Source of the DNA: Leucothrix mucor DSM 2157
GTDB lineage: Bacteria > Pseudomonadota > Gammaproteobacteria > Thiotrichales > Thiotrichaceae
NCBI RefSeq assembly: GCF_000419525.1
Contig: NZ_ATTE01000001.1
Span: forward strand, 124,001 to 188,000
DNA length: 64,000 bases
Direction: 5' to 3'
Translations under genes and position numbers: made by a program
Shown here: piece by piece, positions 1 through 10,343 of the stretch
How positions within the stretch are numbered: the stretch's first letter is position 1
Layout of the letters: every line of letters starts with the position of its first letter
Notes under the pieces: model-generated
The model's database searches: none
Told to the model about the DNA's origin: nothing
Seen by the model: the letters and a program-made list of their open reading frames with translations, nothing else

Positions 1-1104
1 GAAACTGGTATCAAAGCATTGGATGCGATGGTTCCGGTTGGTCGTGGTCAGCGTGAGTTGATCATCGGTGACCGTCAGACTGGTAAGACTGCAATCGCTA
101 TCGATGCAATCATCAACCAGAAAGGCAAAGGCGTTAAGTGTATTTATGTTGCTGTTGGCCAAAAGGCTTCATCAGTAGCAGGTATCGTCCGTAAGCTTGA
201 AGAATACGGCGCGATGGATTACACAATCGTTGTTGCGGCCAACGCTTCTGACCCTGCGTCTATGCAGTATCTTGCGCCATACGCCGGTTGTGCGATGGGT
301 GAGTACTTCCGTGACCGTGGTGAAGATGCGCTGATCATCTACGATGATTTGACTAAGCAAGCATGGGCTTACCGTCAGGTATCTTTGTTGCTACGTCGTC
401 CGCCAGGTCGTGAAGCATATCCTGGAGACGTTTTCTATCTTCACTCCCGCCTACTTGAGCGTGCTGCTCGTGTTAACGCTGACTATGTTGAGCGTATGAC
501 AAATGGTGAAGTGAAAGGTAAGACAGGTTCTTTGACTGCTTATCCAATCATCGAGACACAAGAAGGTGACGTATCTGCATTCGTTGCAACCAACGTTATC
601 TCTATCACCGATGGTCAGATCTTCCTGGATACTGATTTGTTCAACTCAGGTAACCGCCCTGCGATTGATGCTGGTTTGTCAGTATCTCGTGTAGGTGGTG
701 CTGCTCAGACTAAGATCATCAAGAAATTGGGTGGTGGTGTTCGTCTTGACTTGGCTCAGTATCGTGAATTGGCAGCTTTCTCTCAGTTTGCTTCTGATCT
801 TGATGAAGGTACTCGTAAGCAGCTTGAGCGCGGTCAGCGTGTAACAGCTCTGATGAGTCAGCCTCAGTACTCTCCATTGAAAACGGGTGAGCTTGGTTTG
901 GTGCTTTTTGCAGCGAACGAAGGTTTCTTGGATGATATCGAAGTAGCTAAGGTTGGTGATTTTGAGTCTGCACTACGTGCTTATGCTAACTCTGAAAAAT
1001 CAGACTTTATGGACTCTATAAACAAGTCCGGTAGTTACAGCGATGAAATTGCTGGTGAAATGCGTAGTTTGATTGAAGATTTTAAATCCAAAAGTACTTG
1101 GTAA
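1..1104 (+). CDS. atpA: F1F0 ATP synthase subunit alpha (5' truncated by window edge)
   Basis: This is the nucleotide-binding, mostly non-catalytic alpha subunit of the F1 head of ATP synthase at the inner membrane. The reading frame is open from base 1 ([10 protein letters not shown]), so the gene starts upstream. 367 residues are present, and about 145 N-terminal residues are missing compared with the usual length of about 513. The Walker A loop GDRQTGKT lies at residues 23-30 of the fragment, followed by the conserved alpha-subunit core and the C-terminal helical domain. An internal ATG at base 19 is not the true start. atpG follows after 16 bases in the standard atp operon order. Confidence 0.97.
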   Translation, partial: ETGIKALDAMVPVGRGQRELIIGDRQTGKTAIAIDAIINQKGKGVKCIYVAVGQKASSVAGIVRKLEEYGAMDYTIVVAANASDPASMQYLAPYAGCAMGEYFRDRGEDALIIYDDLTKQAWAYRQVSLLLRRPPGREAYPGDVFYLHSRLLERAARVNADYVERMTNGEVKGKTGSLTAYPIIETQEGDVSAFVATNVISITDGQIFLDTDLFNSGNRPAIDAGLSVSRVGGAAQTKIIKKLGGGVRLDLAQYRELAAFSQFASDLDEGTRKQLERGQRVTALMSQPQYSPLKTGELGLVLFAANEGFLDDIEVAKVGDFESALRAYANSEKSDFMDSINKSGSYSDEIAGEMRSLIEDFKSKSTW

Positions 1105-1120
1105 CGGGAGGTAACGTCCC

Positions 1121-1984
1121 ATGGCAGGTCTAAAGGAAATACGCTCTCAGATTGGTAGTATTCAAAATACCAAGAAGATCACCAAAGCAATGGAAATGGT
1201 TGCTGCGTCTAAGATGCGTCGCGCTAAAGAGCGTATGGAAGAATCTCGTCCATACGCCGATAAAATGCGGCAAGTTGTAGGGCATTTAGCGAATGGCCAC
1301 CTCGAATACCGTCACCCTTACGTCGTTGATCGTGAGCAAGTGAAGCGGGTTGGTTACATTATTATCTCTACAGATCGTGGTTTGTGTGGTGGTTTGAACG
1401 GAAACTTGTTCAAAAAAGCCTTTCAAGATATTGCGAACTGGAAAGAGCAGAACGTTGAGGTTGATATTGCAGTCCTCGGCGGAAAAGCACTTTCGGCATT
1501 TCGTCGTTACGGCGTTGTGGCAGAAAGAACCCATATGGGTGATAAGCCTGCGCTTACCGATATTATCGGTACGATTAAGGTGATGCTTGATGCTTATGAA
1601 GACGGCAAGATCGATCGCCTGTTTTTGGTAGAGAATAAATTCGTTAACAGCATGACACAAACGCCACAGGTAACGCAGTTGGTTCCTGTTGTGGCTGCTA
1701 AGCTTGATAAGGAAACTCAGTCTCACTGGGATTACCTTTATGAGCCAGAGTCACAAGTGGTTATTGATCGTCTGATGACTCGTTATATTGAGTCTTTGGT
1801 CTATCAAGGTGTCGTCGAGAACATCGCCTGCGAAATGTCGGCGCGTATGATTGCTATGAAGAGTGCATCTGATAATGCAGGAAATATTATCAATGACCTT
1901 AAATTAGCTTACAACAAGGCGCGTCAGGCTGCGATTACTCAGGAAATTTCCGAGATCGTTTCAGGTGCTGCGGCGGTTGGATAA
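1121..1984 (+). CDS. atpG: F1F0 ATP synthase subunit gamma
   Basis: This is the central rotor shaft of the F1 motor, coupling proton flow through F0 to catalysis in the alpha3beta3 ring. The protein has 287 residues, the normal family length. The N-terminal helix ([20 protein letters not shown]) and the C-terminal helix with the [14 protein letters not shown] signature form the coiled shaft, and a Rossmann-like middle domain carries [18 protein letters not shown] ribosome binding site lies just before the ATG. It sits between atpA and atpD, so order and identity support each other. Confidence 0.98.
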   Translation: MAGLKEIRSQIGSIQNTKKITKAMEMVAASKMRRAKERMEESRPYADKMRQVVGHLANGHLEYRHPYVVDREQVKRVGYIIISTDRGLCGGLNGNLFKKAFQDIANWKEQNVEVDIAVLGGKALSAFRRYGVVAERTHMGDKPALTDIIGTIKVMLDAYEDGKIDRLFLVENKFVNSMTQTPQVTQLVPVVAAKLDKETQSHWDYLYEPESQVVIDRLMTRYIESLVYQGVVENIACEMSARMIAMKSASDNAGNIINDLKLAYNKARQAAITQEISEIVSGAAAVG

Positions 1985-2026
1985 ACCGCTGGCGACTGGC
2001 TGAGCAAAGTTTAATAAATTTTTTAG

Positions 2027-3418
<1,392 letters not shown>

Positions 3419-3433
3419 TAGCGGGGTATTATC

Positions 3434-3859
3434 ATGGCTACAACAATACGTTTGGACGTGGTGAGTGCTGAGGAAGCGATTTTCTCTGGTGATGTGTTAG
3501 AAGTAACCGCGCCAAGTGAAATGGGTGCAATGGGTATTCTGCCACGCCACAGCCAGTTGATTGCAACGCTGAAGCCTGGTGAACTCAACTATAAGACAAG
3601 TGAAGGTGTTTCAACTTTATTTGTGGCAGGTGGCATTATTGAGGTACAGCCAAATATCGTAACGATATTGGCCGATTCTGCGATTCGTGTAGAAGACCTT
3701 GATGAGCAAGCTGCTGCTGACTCAGTATCACGTGCACAGAATGCGCTGGCAGGTAAGGATCCGGAAGATTTGGATTATGCTGCTATTCAGGCTGAGCTGG
3801 ATGCTGCAAAAGCGCAAATAGAAATGATCCACCGAATTGGTAAAACTTTGAGGCATTAA
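3434..3859 (+). CDS. atpC: F1F0 ATP synthase subunit epsilon
   Basis: This small subunit sits on the gamma shaft, helps couple F1 to F0 and can inhibit ATP hydrolysis. The 141 residues show the N-terminal beta-sandwich (MATTIRLDVVSAEEAIFSGD, GAMGILPRHSQLIATLKPG) and the two-helix C-terminal hairpin rich in Ala, Glu and Gln. It is the last gene of the atp operon, and a rho-independent terminator follows 29 bases after the stop. Confidence 0.97.
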   Translation: MATTIRLDVVSAEEAIFSGDVLEVTAPSEMGAMGILPRHSQLIATLKPGELNYKTSEGVSTLFVAGGIIEVQPNIVTILADSAIRVEDLDEQAAADSVSRAQNALAGKDPEDLDYAAIQAELDAAKAQIEMIHRIGKTLRH

Positions 3860-3888
3860 AGCCTGATCGTTTGATCAAGCAAGACCGG

Positions 3889-3922
3889 GAAGGCAGCCAG
3901 TTTGGTTGCCTTCTTTTGTTTT
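3889..3922 (+). terminator. Rho-independent terminator of the atp operon
   Basis: Inverted repeat GAAGGCAGCC (3889-3898) and GGTTGCCTTC (3904-3913) with one G-T pair and a 5-base loop, followed by TTTTGTTTT. It lies just after atpC on the coding strand. Confidence 0.9.
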
Positions 3923-4010
3923 AAGTGTGTAAAAAAACCTAATTATTGGTACGTTGATCAGATTTTTAGGCATTTAAACAAAAAAACCGTATGTTTATCG
4001 CACCTTTTTT

Positions 4011-4039
4011 TTGAATGTAGCATGATTTAATACTATACT
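4011..4039 (+). promoter_or_regulatory. Predicted sigma-70 promoter of the repeat lipoprotein gene
   Basis: TTGAAT (4011-4016), a 17-base spacer and TATACT (4034-4039). It lies about 80 bases before the lipoprotein start and after the atp terminator, so the gene appears to have its own transcription. Found by consensus only. Confidence 0.6.
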
Positions 4040-4118
4040 TGGGCTGCGGATAAACAATAATATATAGATCGTTTGTTCAATCTAAATCTACGCAGTTAAC
4101 TAGTTAAAGGATGTATTC

Positions 4119-4775
4119 ATGAAAATTAAACATCAACTCTCGATTGCAACGTTAGTGATGGCTGGTGTCTTCGCTACCGGTTGTTCTCAGCAGTCAGTGA
4201 TGGGTGAAGGTGCTTCACAAGTAGCAGGTGGTCAGCAAGTTTCTGGTGGTCAGCAGGTTGCTGGCGGCGAGCAAATGGCTGGTGGTCAGCAAGTAGCTGG
4301 CGGACAGCAAGCAGCCGGTGGTCAGCAAGTAGCTGGCGGACAGCAGGCAGCTGGTGGTCAGCAAGTAGCTGGCGGACAGCAAGGTATGGACTCTCAGATT
4401 CCTGCTACTGTTCCTGTTGCAGAAGTTCCGATGGCACAGCCTAAGCCTCCAGTAGTTGCGCCTAAGCCAATGCCTAAGCCAGTAAACAAGTGGTGTCACA
4501 GCCATGCTGCAAATAGCATGACTAAGAGCGTAAGCCACTGCCATAAGTACAACCAGCGTAACCACAGCCATTCTTATGGCCAGAAGAAGGTTGCCCCGAC
4601 TCGTCCGTACGTAGCTCCAAAAGTACCAACTATGGCGCCTAAAGCACCACCAGTTGATGTATTTGCTCTACAGACTAAGTTGAAAGCTAAAGGTTACTAC
4701 AGAGGCCCGATCGATGGGGTTGTAGGAAGCGGTACTCGTGCAGCACTTCAGCAGTTCATGCAAAACCAGCGTTAA
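4119..4775 (+). CDS. Repeat-containing lipoprotein with C-terminal peptidoglycan-binding domain
   Basis: A predicted lipoprotein of 218 residues, probably attached to the outer membrane. The signal peptide ends in the lipobox FATGC, with Cys22 as the acylated residue. Residues 34-89 are a run of six-residue repeats of the type GGQQVA. Residues 104-122 are Pro/Lys/Val rich, and residues 127-152 are rich in His and Cys (CHSHAA, SHCHKYNQRNHSHS), a possible metal-binding stretch. Residues 179-218 (LQTKLKAKGYYRGPIDGVVG) match the family 1 peptidoglycan-binding fold. AAAGGA precedes the ATG. The likely role is linking the outer membrane to the cell wall; no specific function is recognised. It lies between the atp and glm genes beside another secreted protein. 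Confidence 0.8.
   Translation: MKIKHQLSIATLVMAGVFATGCSQQSVMGEGASQVAGGQQVSGGQQVAGGEQMAGGQQVAGGQQAAGGQQVAGGQQAAGGQQVAGGQQGMDSQIPATVPVAEVPMAQPKPPVVAPKPMPKPVNKWCHSHAANSMTKSVSHCHKYNQRNHSHSYGQKKVAPTRPYVAPKVPTMAPKAPPVDVFALQTKLKAKGYYRGPIDGVVGSGTRAALQQFMQNQR
4218..4385 (+). repeat. In-frame 18-bp tandem repeats in the lipoprotein gene
   Basis: About nine copies of an 18-base unit encode GGQQ plus two residues. Several neighbouring copies are almost identical at the DNA level (GGTCAGCAAGTAGCTGGC alternating with GGACAGCAGGCAGCTGGT). The unit is a multiple of three, so changes in copy number would lengthen or shorten the stalk without a frameshift. Confidence 0.9.
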
Positions 4776-4826
4776 TTGATGTAGTACACTTTTATAGTGT
4801 ATCTACTCTGATTGCTGAGAGTACAG

Positions 4827-4861
4827 ATGGGATTGGAGGCAACTTCAATCCCATTTTTTTT
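4827..4861 (+). terminator. Rho-independent terminator after the lipoprotein gene
   Basis: ATGGGATTG (4827-4835) and CAATCCCAT (4846-4854) form a perfect 9-bp stem, followed by a run of T to 4861. Confidence 0.9.
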
Positions 4862-4960
4862 GTCACCCATGTTATTGTAAATGAATGAGAACCTTTTCTA
4901 GTAATTGTTCTCAGAGTTAAGCAGAGACATACTTAGAATAAAATTGGAAATATGTAACTT

Positions 4961-6208
4961 ATGGATAAGAAAACAAAAGGTTTCATAATTAAAGGTATTC
5001 TGCTGTTGGCAGTGCTGTTTGGTTCAACGGCCAATGCTGCAGTGTGGAAGGCCAAAAATACCTGGGATGAACGCTGGGAAAATAACTACCGTGCTTGGGT
5101 CACGCGTTATTGGAATGAAGAGTTTTTCATGGATGAGAAAAAACCTTTATATTATAAATTTGAGCATGATTGTGCTGATGCAGTTTATGCGATGCGCATA
5201 ATCTTTGCATACGAGCATCGTTTGCCTTTTGTCATCAATGATCCACTTAAGAAAGGAAAATTCTTAAGTAATGAGTCAAATAAGTGGAACAAGACACCAG
5301 AACATTTACGGATCAGAAAATTCCTTGATTATGTTGCGAATGTTGGCAGTACAACATCACTAAAAAAAGATACTTATCCAATTGCGATGAATGCGATTAA
5401 GCCAGGTGACATTTATGTAGCTCCAGGCGTGCACTCTTATACAATTGTGAATATTACAGATGCTGGTGTGGCTGAGGTTGTATATTCTACAACTCCGAAA
5501 GCCGCTCGTTTTATGGATCGCATTGAGTCGTTTCCTTTTTATGTGCCAGAAGATATGAAGAACTATAGCGATGGCTATCGTCGATTCATTCAGCCTCAGA
5601 ATATTGCAAAACCTCTGACGCAGCAGCCCGGTTATAGTATTGAGCAGTTCCAGATTGCAAAGTCCATTAATCAGAACTATGTAAGATTTACGGATATTTT
5701 GTCGAGTGCTTTGGGTAAGCGAAAAGAAACGGTCTCGGAAAAAACACTACGTTTGATGATTGCGCTATGTCAGTATGCGAATGATCGTAGTGTCTATGTC
5801 TATGATGCGTTGTGGCATTTGCAGAAAATTCGAAAGGGTGGTCGTCAATGTATGAATCGCTCTGAGTATGATAGCTACTCTACCCCTTCACGCGATGGTC
5901 GACTAAAAGCATTTTTCAATGCTGTTGGTGAACATCATGCGAGCACCCACAAAACGGCTCCGAATACGCTGCAGCAGCAGTGGACTAATACTTTGTTTTC
6001 CAAAACAGAGCCAAATGCTTATCAGCAAAAGCAGCTAAATGACTTCTGTATGGTTCAAATGAGTTTAGGTGAGGATTACTTCCTACCGCTTCGAGATCTA
6101 CGGAAAAACTTATATTCTGGGTTTGTTTCATCAAATCCTAATGCGCCTTTAGAGTATCGTTGGGGGGTTGTTCCCAAGAAGTATAGTTCTTCCTGTAAGA
6201 CATACTAA
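4961..6208 (+). CDS. Secreted protein of unknown function, possible NlpC/P60-like cysteine peptidase fold
   Basis: The 415 residues begin with a signal peptide (hydrophobic core GILLLAVLFG, probable cleavage after STANA). I do not recognise a named family. A Cys in the segment HDCADAVYAMR (Cys71) and a later PGDIYVAPGVHSYTIVNI segment (His158) have the spacing and local pattern of papain-like NlpC/P60 enzymes: Cys at a helix start, then PGD, then a His-containing strand. The rest (residues 170-415) is a long charged region without visible repeats. The Shine-Dalgarno signal is weak. It sits beside a peptidoglycan-binding lipoprotein and before glmU, which suits an envelope role. The peptidase idea is inference. 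Confidence 0.6.
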   Translation: MDKKTKGFIIKGILLLAVLFGSTANAAVWKAKNTWDERWENNYRAWVTRYWNEEFFMDEKKPLYYKFEHDCADAVYAMRIIFAYEHRLPFVINDPLKKGKFLSNESNKWNKTPEHLRIRKFLDYVANVGSTTSLKKDTYPIAMNAIKPGDIYVAPGVHSYTIVNITDAGVAEVVYSTTPKAARFMDRIESFPFYVPEDMKNYSDGYRRFIQPQNIAKPLTQQPGYSIEQFQIAKSINQNYVRFTDILSSALGKRKETVSEKTLRLMIALCQYANDRSVYVYDALWHLQKIRKGGRQCMNRSEYDSYSTPSRDGRLKAFFNAVGEHHASTHKTAPNTLQQQWTNTLFSKTEPNAYQQKQLNDFCMVQMSLGEDYFLPLRDLRKNLYSGFVSSNPNAPLEYRWGVVPKKYSSSCKTY

Positions 6209-6227
6209 TTAGTGATTGAGCTTGACC

Positions 6228-6259
6228 AAGAATGACCGCATTGCCGGTCATTCTTGTTT
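6228..6259 (+). terminator. Rho-independent terminator before glmU
   Basis: AAGAATGACCG (6228-6238) and CGGTCATTCTT (6245-6255) form a perfect 11-bp stem followed by a short T-rich tail. It separates the unknown secreted protein from glmU. Confidence 0.75.
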
Positions 6260-6351
6260 GTCGTGAGTTTTGAGTGTTCGATCAGGAATTATTCGTAGAG
6301 TGCTATTCAGTGCTGTAGTTTTCTAACCTAATTAAAAAATAATTCAAACTT

Positions 6352-7719
6352 ATGAAAATCAAATCCATTATTCTTGCTGCTGGTAAAGGAACACGCATGC
6401 GTTCCGAAACGCCGAAAGTGATGCACCAAATCGGCGGCAAAGCGATGCTTCGCCATGTCATTGATACCTGTCAAAGTTTGGGCGATGGCCCCATTATCAC
6501 TGTTGTTGGTCATCGTGCCGAGCTGGTTGAGTCCAGTATAGAAGACAACTCTATTATCTGGGTTAGTCAGCTTGAGCAGAAAGGTACAGGTCATGCTGTC
6601 ATGCAGGCAGTGGACCATATTAATGATGATGACATTGTAATGATTGCCTATGGCGACGTGCCATTAGTACGCAATGAAACTCTGAAGCCGCTTTGTGACT
6701 CAATTGGCGAATATGACTTCTCTTTGCTGACAACGAATCTGGATAATCCTTTTGGTTATGGTCGTATTGTTCGTGATGAGCAGGGTCAGATCTTAAGAGT
6801 TGTGGAAGAGAAAGATGCGACGGATGAAATCCGTGCATTGACTGAAATTAATACTGGGATTATTGCAGCAAAGGGCAAACTGTTAAAACAGTGCTTGGCG
6901 ATGTTGAGTCCTGAAAATGCTCAGAAAGAATATTACCTTACTGACTGTGTTGGGCATGCTGTTACTCTCGGGGCCTCGATTACTTCGGTAAATTGTGATG
7001 ATCCTGACGAAATTCAAGGTGTTAACAATCGATTACAGCAGGCCATGCTGGAGCGTAGCTATCAGCAGCGTCAAGCAGAAGCTTTGATGGAATCAGGGGT
7101 AACTTTAATGGACCCTAGCCGGTTAGATATTCGAGGCAAGGTAACGGTTGGGCGTGATGTGGTGATCGATATCAACGCGGTATTTATCGGTGACGTTGTT
7201 CTTGGTGATAATGTCACTATAGAAGCGAACTGTGTCATTACAGATAGTCAAATTGCTGCTAATACAACGATCAAATCCCACTCCATTATAGAGCAAGCAT
7301 CAATTGCAGAGCATTGTGATGTTGGACCCTTTGCGCGAATTCGCCCCGGTGCTGTCTTGAATTCTTCGGCAAAAGTGGGTAATTTTGTTGAAATTAAGAA
7401 AAGTATCATCGGTGAGGGCAGTAAAATCAGTCACCTCAGTTATATTGGTGATACGGAAATGGGTGCTAATGTGAACATTGGCGCCGGAACGATTACTTGC
7501 AATTATGATGGTGTGAATAAGTTTAAAACAATCATCGGTGACGATGTGTTTGTTGGCTCAGATTCGCAACTTGTTGCGCCAGTGAATATTGCTAACGGCT
7601 CTACAATTGGTGCCGGATCTACGATTACTAAAGATACACCTGAAAACCAGCTGTCGTTATCAAGGGCGAAGCAAGTGAGCTTTTCCCACTGGGTACGTCC
7701 AATAAAGAAAAATAAGTGA
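6352..7719 (+). CDS. glmU: Bifunctional GlmU: glucosamine-1-phosphate acetyltransferase / N-acetylglucosamine-1-phosphate uridyltransferase
   Basis: This enzyme makes UDP-N-acetylglucosamine, the precursor of peptidoglycan and LPS, in two steps in the cytoplasm. The N-terminal uridyltransferase domain starts with LAAGKGTRM, the nucleotide-binding loop, and carries YGDVPL. From about residue 250 there is a left-handed beta-helix of hexapeptide repeats with the acetyltransferase signature (FARIRPGA, GNFVEIKKS, NIGAGTITCNYDG). Its length of 455 matches the E. coli enzyme. No clear Shine-Dalgarno sequence precedes the ATG. glmS follows after 10 bases and supplies the pathway's first step. Confidence 0.98.
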   Translation: MKIKSIILAAGKGTRMRSETPKVMHQIGGKAMLRHVIDTCQSLGDGPIITVVGHRAELVESSIEDNSIIWVSQLEQKGTGHAVMQAVDHINDDDIVMIAYGDVPLVRNETLKPLCDSIGEYDFSLLTTNLDNPFGYGRIVRDEQGQILRVVEEKDATDEIRALTEINTGIIAAKGKLLKQCLAMLSPENAQKEYYLTDCVGHAVTLGASITSVNCDDPDEIQGVNNRLQQAMLERSYQQRQAEALMESGVTLMDPSRLDIRGKVTVGRDVVIDINAVFIGDVVLGDNVTIEANCVITDSQIAANTTIKSHSIIEQASIAEHCDVGPFARIRPGAVLNSSAKVGNFVEIKKSIIGEGSKISHLSYIGDTEMGANVNIGAGTITCNYDGVNKFKTIIGDDVFVGSDSQLVAPVNIANGSTIGAGSTITKDTPENQLSLSRAKQVSFSHWVRPIKKNK

Positions 7720-7729
7720 GGGTATAGGA

Positions 7730-9568
7730 ATGTGTGGAATAGTTGGAGCAGTTGCTCAGCGTCAGGTTACTGAAATATTAGTAGAAGGTTTACGCCGTCT
7801 TGAGTATCGCGGATATGACTCGGCGGGTGTTGCTGTCATTGATCGCGATTTTAGATTGCAGCGTACGCGCTCATTGGGAAAAGTAGCCGAGCTTAGCGAT
7901 AAGCTCATTAACTCGCCAGCCAATGGTACGATTGGTATCGCACACACTCGTTGGGCGACCCACGGGGAGCCAGCTGAGAGAAATGCACATCCTCATATCA
8001 GTAATGCACGTATTGCAGTCGTTCATAATGGCATCATTGAGAACTACGAAGCTCTACGCACAGCATTAAAAGATAAAGGCTATGTGTTTGAATCTGAGAC
8101 AGATACTGAGGTAGTTGTTCATCTTATTGAGTCTTATTTAACGCCTGGTGTCAGTCTGTTGGATGCTGTTCGAAAGGCAACAACGGAGTTAACTGGGGCT
8201 TATGCCTTAGGCGTCATTGCACAGGATGACCCGGACCACTTGATTGCGGTGCGTCAGGGTAGCCCACTAGTTCTAGGTCTTGGAATTGGTGAGCACTTTA
8301 TTGGTTCTGATATTCAGGCATTGCTGCCGGTTACTAATCGCTTTATTTACCTTGAAAATGGCGATAGCGTTGAGATGGGGCGTGGCGGTTTTAAAATTTT
8401 TGATGCTGCCGGGCATGTTGTTCAGCGGGATATCAAAGAGTCATCCGCCAGTTCAATGGATGCTGAATTAGGTGAGTATCGGCACTTCATGCTCAAAGAA
8501 ATTTATGAGCAACCCACTGCTGTACAAAATACTTTGCTTGGACGTCTGGATAATTCCAGCATGCGTAATTGTGTAATTGGCGATCAAGAGCACTTTGCGA
8601 AGGTTTTAGCCTCGGTTAAAGAGATTCAAATTATTGCTTGTGGTACCAGTTACCACTCCGGTTTGGTTGCTCGTTACTGGCTTGAGAGCCTGACAGATAT
8701 CCCTTGTCAGGTCGAAGTGGCAAGTGAATACCGTTACCGTCGGCAGCCAAAGCGCGAAGGTGTATTAGTTATCACCATTTCTCAATCTGGTGAAACAGCT
8801 GATACTCTAGCTGCTTTAGAAAAAGTTAAATTAGAAGGTTGTTTAGCAACACTCACAGTGTGTAATGTGCCAGAGAGTTCGCTGACGCGTGAGTCAGATT
8901 TTGCATTGATGACAGTGGCAGGGCCCGAAATTGGGGTAGCGTCGACTAAAGCATTTACTACACAGCTAGTTGCTTTACAGATGCTAGTCATCTCACTGAT
9001 GCAACAAGACCCAGCTAACGCTTCCAAAGTTGCTGAAATGGTGAATAACTTGAAGTTATTGCCTGCTCTAATGGATAAAGTCCTTCAGCAAGATGATGAT
9101 ATTAAGCTGATGGCAGAAGCTTTTATCGATAAGCATAATGCTTTGTTCTTAGGCCGTGGTGATCTATACCCGATTGCAATGGAAGGTGCTCTAAAGCTTA
9201 AAGAGATTTCCTATATTCACGCAGAAGCTTACCCTGCAGGTGAACTCAAGCACGGTCCTTTGGCGTTGGTCGATAGTGAGATGCCAATTGTGGCAACAGC
9301 ACCGAATACGCAGCTATTGGAAAAGCTTAAATCAAACCTTGAGGAAGTACGCTCGCGTGGCGGTGTTTTGTACCTCTTTGCGGATGAAAATGCCGATATT
9401 ACAGCGCAGGATAATATTCATATTATTCGAGTACCTGAAGTGCCTGAGAGTCTACTTCCCATTATTTATACGATTCCATTACAATTACTGTCTTACCATG
9501 TCGCAGTATTTAAAGGAACAGATGTTGATAAGCCTCGAAATCTTGCTAAATCAGTTACGGTTGAGTAA
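7730..9568 (+). CDS. glmS: Glutamine--fructose-6-phosphate aminotransferase (isomerizing)
   Basis: It converts fructose-6-phosphate and glutamine to glucosamine-6-phosphate, the entry to amino-sugar synthesis. The 612 residues start with MCGIVGAV, where Cys2 becomes the N-terminal nucleophile of the glutaminase domain. HTRWATHG and the GNGIIEN-like block follow. The C-terminal half holds two SIS sugar isomerase domains (CGTSYHSG, ISQSGETADTLAAL, GRGDLYPIAMEGALKLKEISYIHAE). It ends in the conserved KPRNLAKSVTVE. It is cotranscribed with glmU. No glmS ribozyme is seen, as expected outside Firmicutes. Confidence 0.98.
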   Translation: MCGIVGAVAQRQVTEILVEGLRRLEYRGYDSAGVAVIDRDFRLQRTRSLGKVAELSDKLINSPANGTIGIAHTRWATHGEPAERNAHPHISNARIAVVHNGIIENYEALRTALKDKGYVFESETDTEVVVHLIESYLTPGVSLLDAVRKATTELTGAYALGVIAQDDPDHLIAVRQGSPLVLGLGIGEHFIGSDIQALLPVTNRFIYLENGDSVEMGRGGFKIFDAAGHVVQRDIKESSASSMDAELGEYRHFMLKEIYEQPTAVQNTLLGRLDNSSMRNCVIGDQEHFAKVLASVKEIQIIACGTSYHSGLVARYWLESLTDIPCQVEVASEYRYRRQPKREGVLVITISQSGETADTLAALEKVKLEGCLATLTVCNVPESSLTRESDFALMTVAGPEIGVASTKAFTTQLVALQMLVISLMQQDPANASKVAEMVNNLKLLPALMDKVLQQDDDIKLMAEAFIDKHNALFLGRGDLYPIAMEGALKLKEISYIHAEAYPAGELKHGPLALVDSEMPIVATAPNTQLLEKLKSNLEEVRSRGGVLYLFADENADITAQDNIHIIRVPEVPESLLPIIYTIPLQLLSYHVAVFKGTDVDKPRNLAKSVTVE

Positions 9569-9583
9569 CGGAGCGAAAACACG

Positions 9584-9817
9584 ATGACAGTCAAAGTATT
9601 ATATTTTGCCAGTCTTCGTGAGCTGGTTGGTCATCCCTCGACAACAATTGCACTAGAGAGCCCACAGACTGTGGAGTCTCTCTGGTCGCAAGTGAATCCT
9701 GATATTGAGCGACCGGAAGCCTGCTTGGTTGCGGTCAATCAGGAGTATGCTGATTTACAAACCCTGATTAATGATGGTGATGAGGTTGCTTTTTTTCCTC
9801 AGGTTACTGGGGGATAG
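9584..9817 (+). CDS. moaD: Molybdopterin synthase small (sulfur carrier) subunit
   Basis: MoaD carries the thiocarboxylate sulfur that molybdopterin synthase uses to convert precursor Z (cPMP) to molybdopterin. The 77-residue ubiquitin-like protein ends in the required Gly-Gly tail (PQVTGG). moaE begins 3 bases later, which is the usual arrangement of the two synthase subunits. No other moa gene is in the window. Confidence 0.93.
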   Translation: MTVKVLYFASLRELVGHPSTTIALESPQTVESLWSQVNPDIERPEACLVAVNQEYADLQTLINDGDEVAFFPQVTGG

Positions 9818-9820
9818 GGT

Positions 9821-10276
9821 ATGCGACAGATTTTAATCCAAGAGCAATCCTTTGACCCATGGCAGCAAATTAGCGAGTTTCATAATCAGAAACTTCAAGG
9901 CTTGACTAACTATGGTGCTACCGCAACCTTTGTAGGCACGATGCGGGATATGAATGAGGGTGATGACGTTTCAGAGATGGTTCTGGAGCATTATCCTGCG
10001 ATGACAGAAAAGCAGTTGCAGGCCATTGTGGATGAAGCGGAGTCTCGCTGGCCAATCCAGCATACTTTGCTAACACACCGTGTTGGCGTTATTCGCCCGT
10101 CGGACTCAATTGTCTTAGTCGCCGTTTGGTCAGCACATCGTGCAGCGGCGTTTGAAGCCTGTCGCTTTTTAATGGAAGACCTAAAGCATAAAGCGCCATT
10201 TTGGAAGCAAGAGAAGCTACTGAATGGTGAGTCAAGATGGGTATCCGGAAATACGCCCGGAACGATTGAAGACTAA
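9821..10276 (+). CDS. moaE: Molybdopterin synthase catalytic subunit
   Basis: The catalytic partner of MoaD in molybdenum cofactor synthesis, 151 residues, close to the family norm. Recognisable blocks are GATATFVGTMRDMNEGD, LEHYPAMTEK, HRVGVIRPSDSIVLVAVWSAHRAAAFEACRFLMEDLKHKAPFWK and the ESRWV end, including the conserved Lys residues of the active site. It is tightly linked to moaD. No terminator is visible between its stop and the convergent lipoprotein gene. Confidence 0.95.
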   Translation: MRQILIQEQSFDPWQQISEFHNQKLQGLTNYGATATFVGTMRDMNEGDDVSEMVLEHYPAMTEKQLQAIVDEAESRWPIQHTLLTHRVGVIRPSDSIVLVAVWSAHRAAAFEACRFLMEDLKHKAPFWKQEKLLNGESRWVSGNTPGTIED

Positions 10277-10343
10277 TTAAAAGCTGTAAGAACCGGGCTT
10301 AGTACAAAGAACCAAACCCAGTATCTGATATAAATATCAAGAA

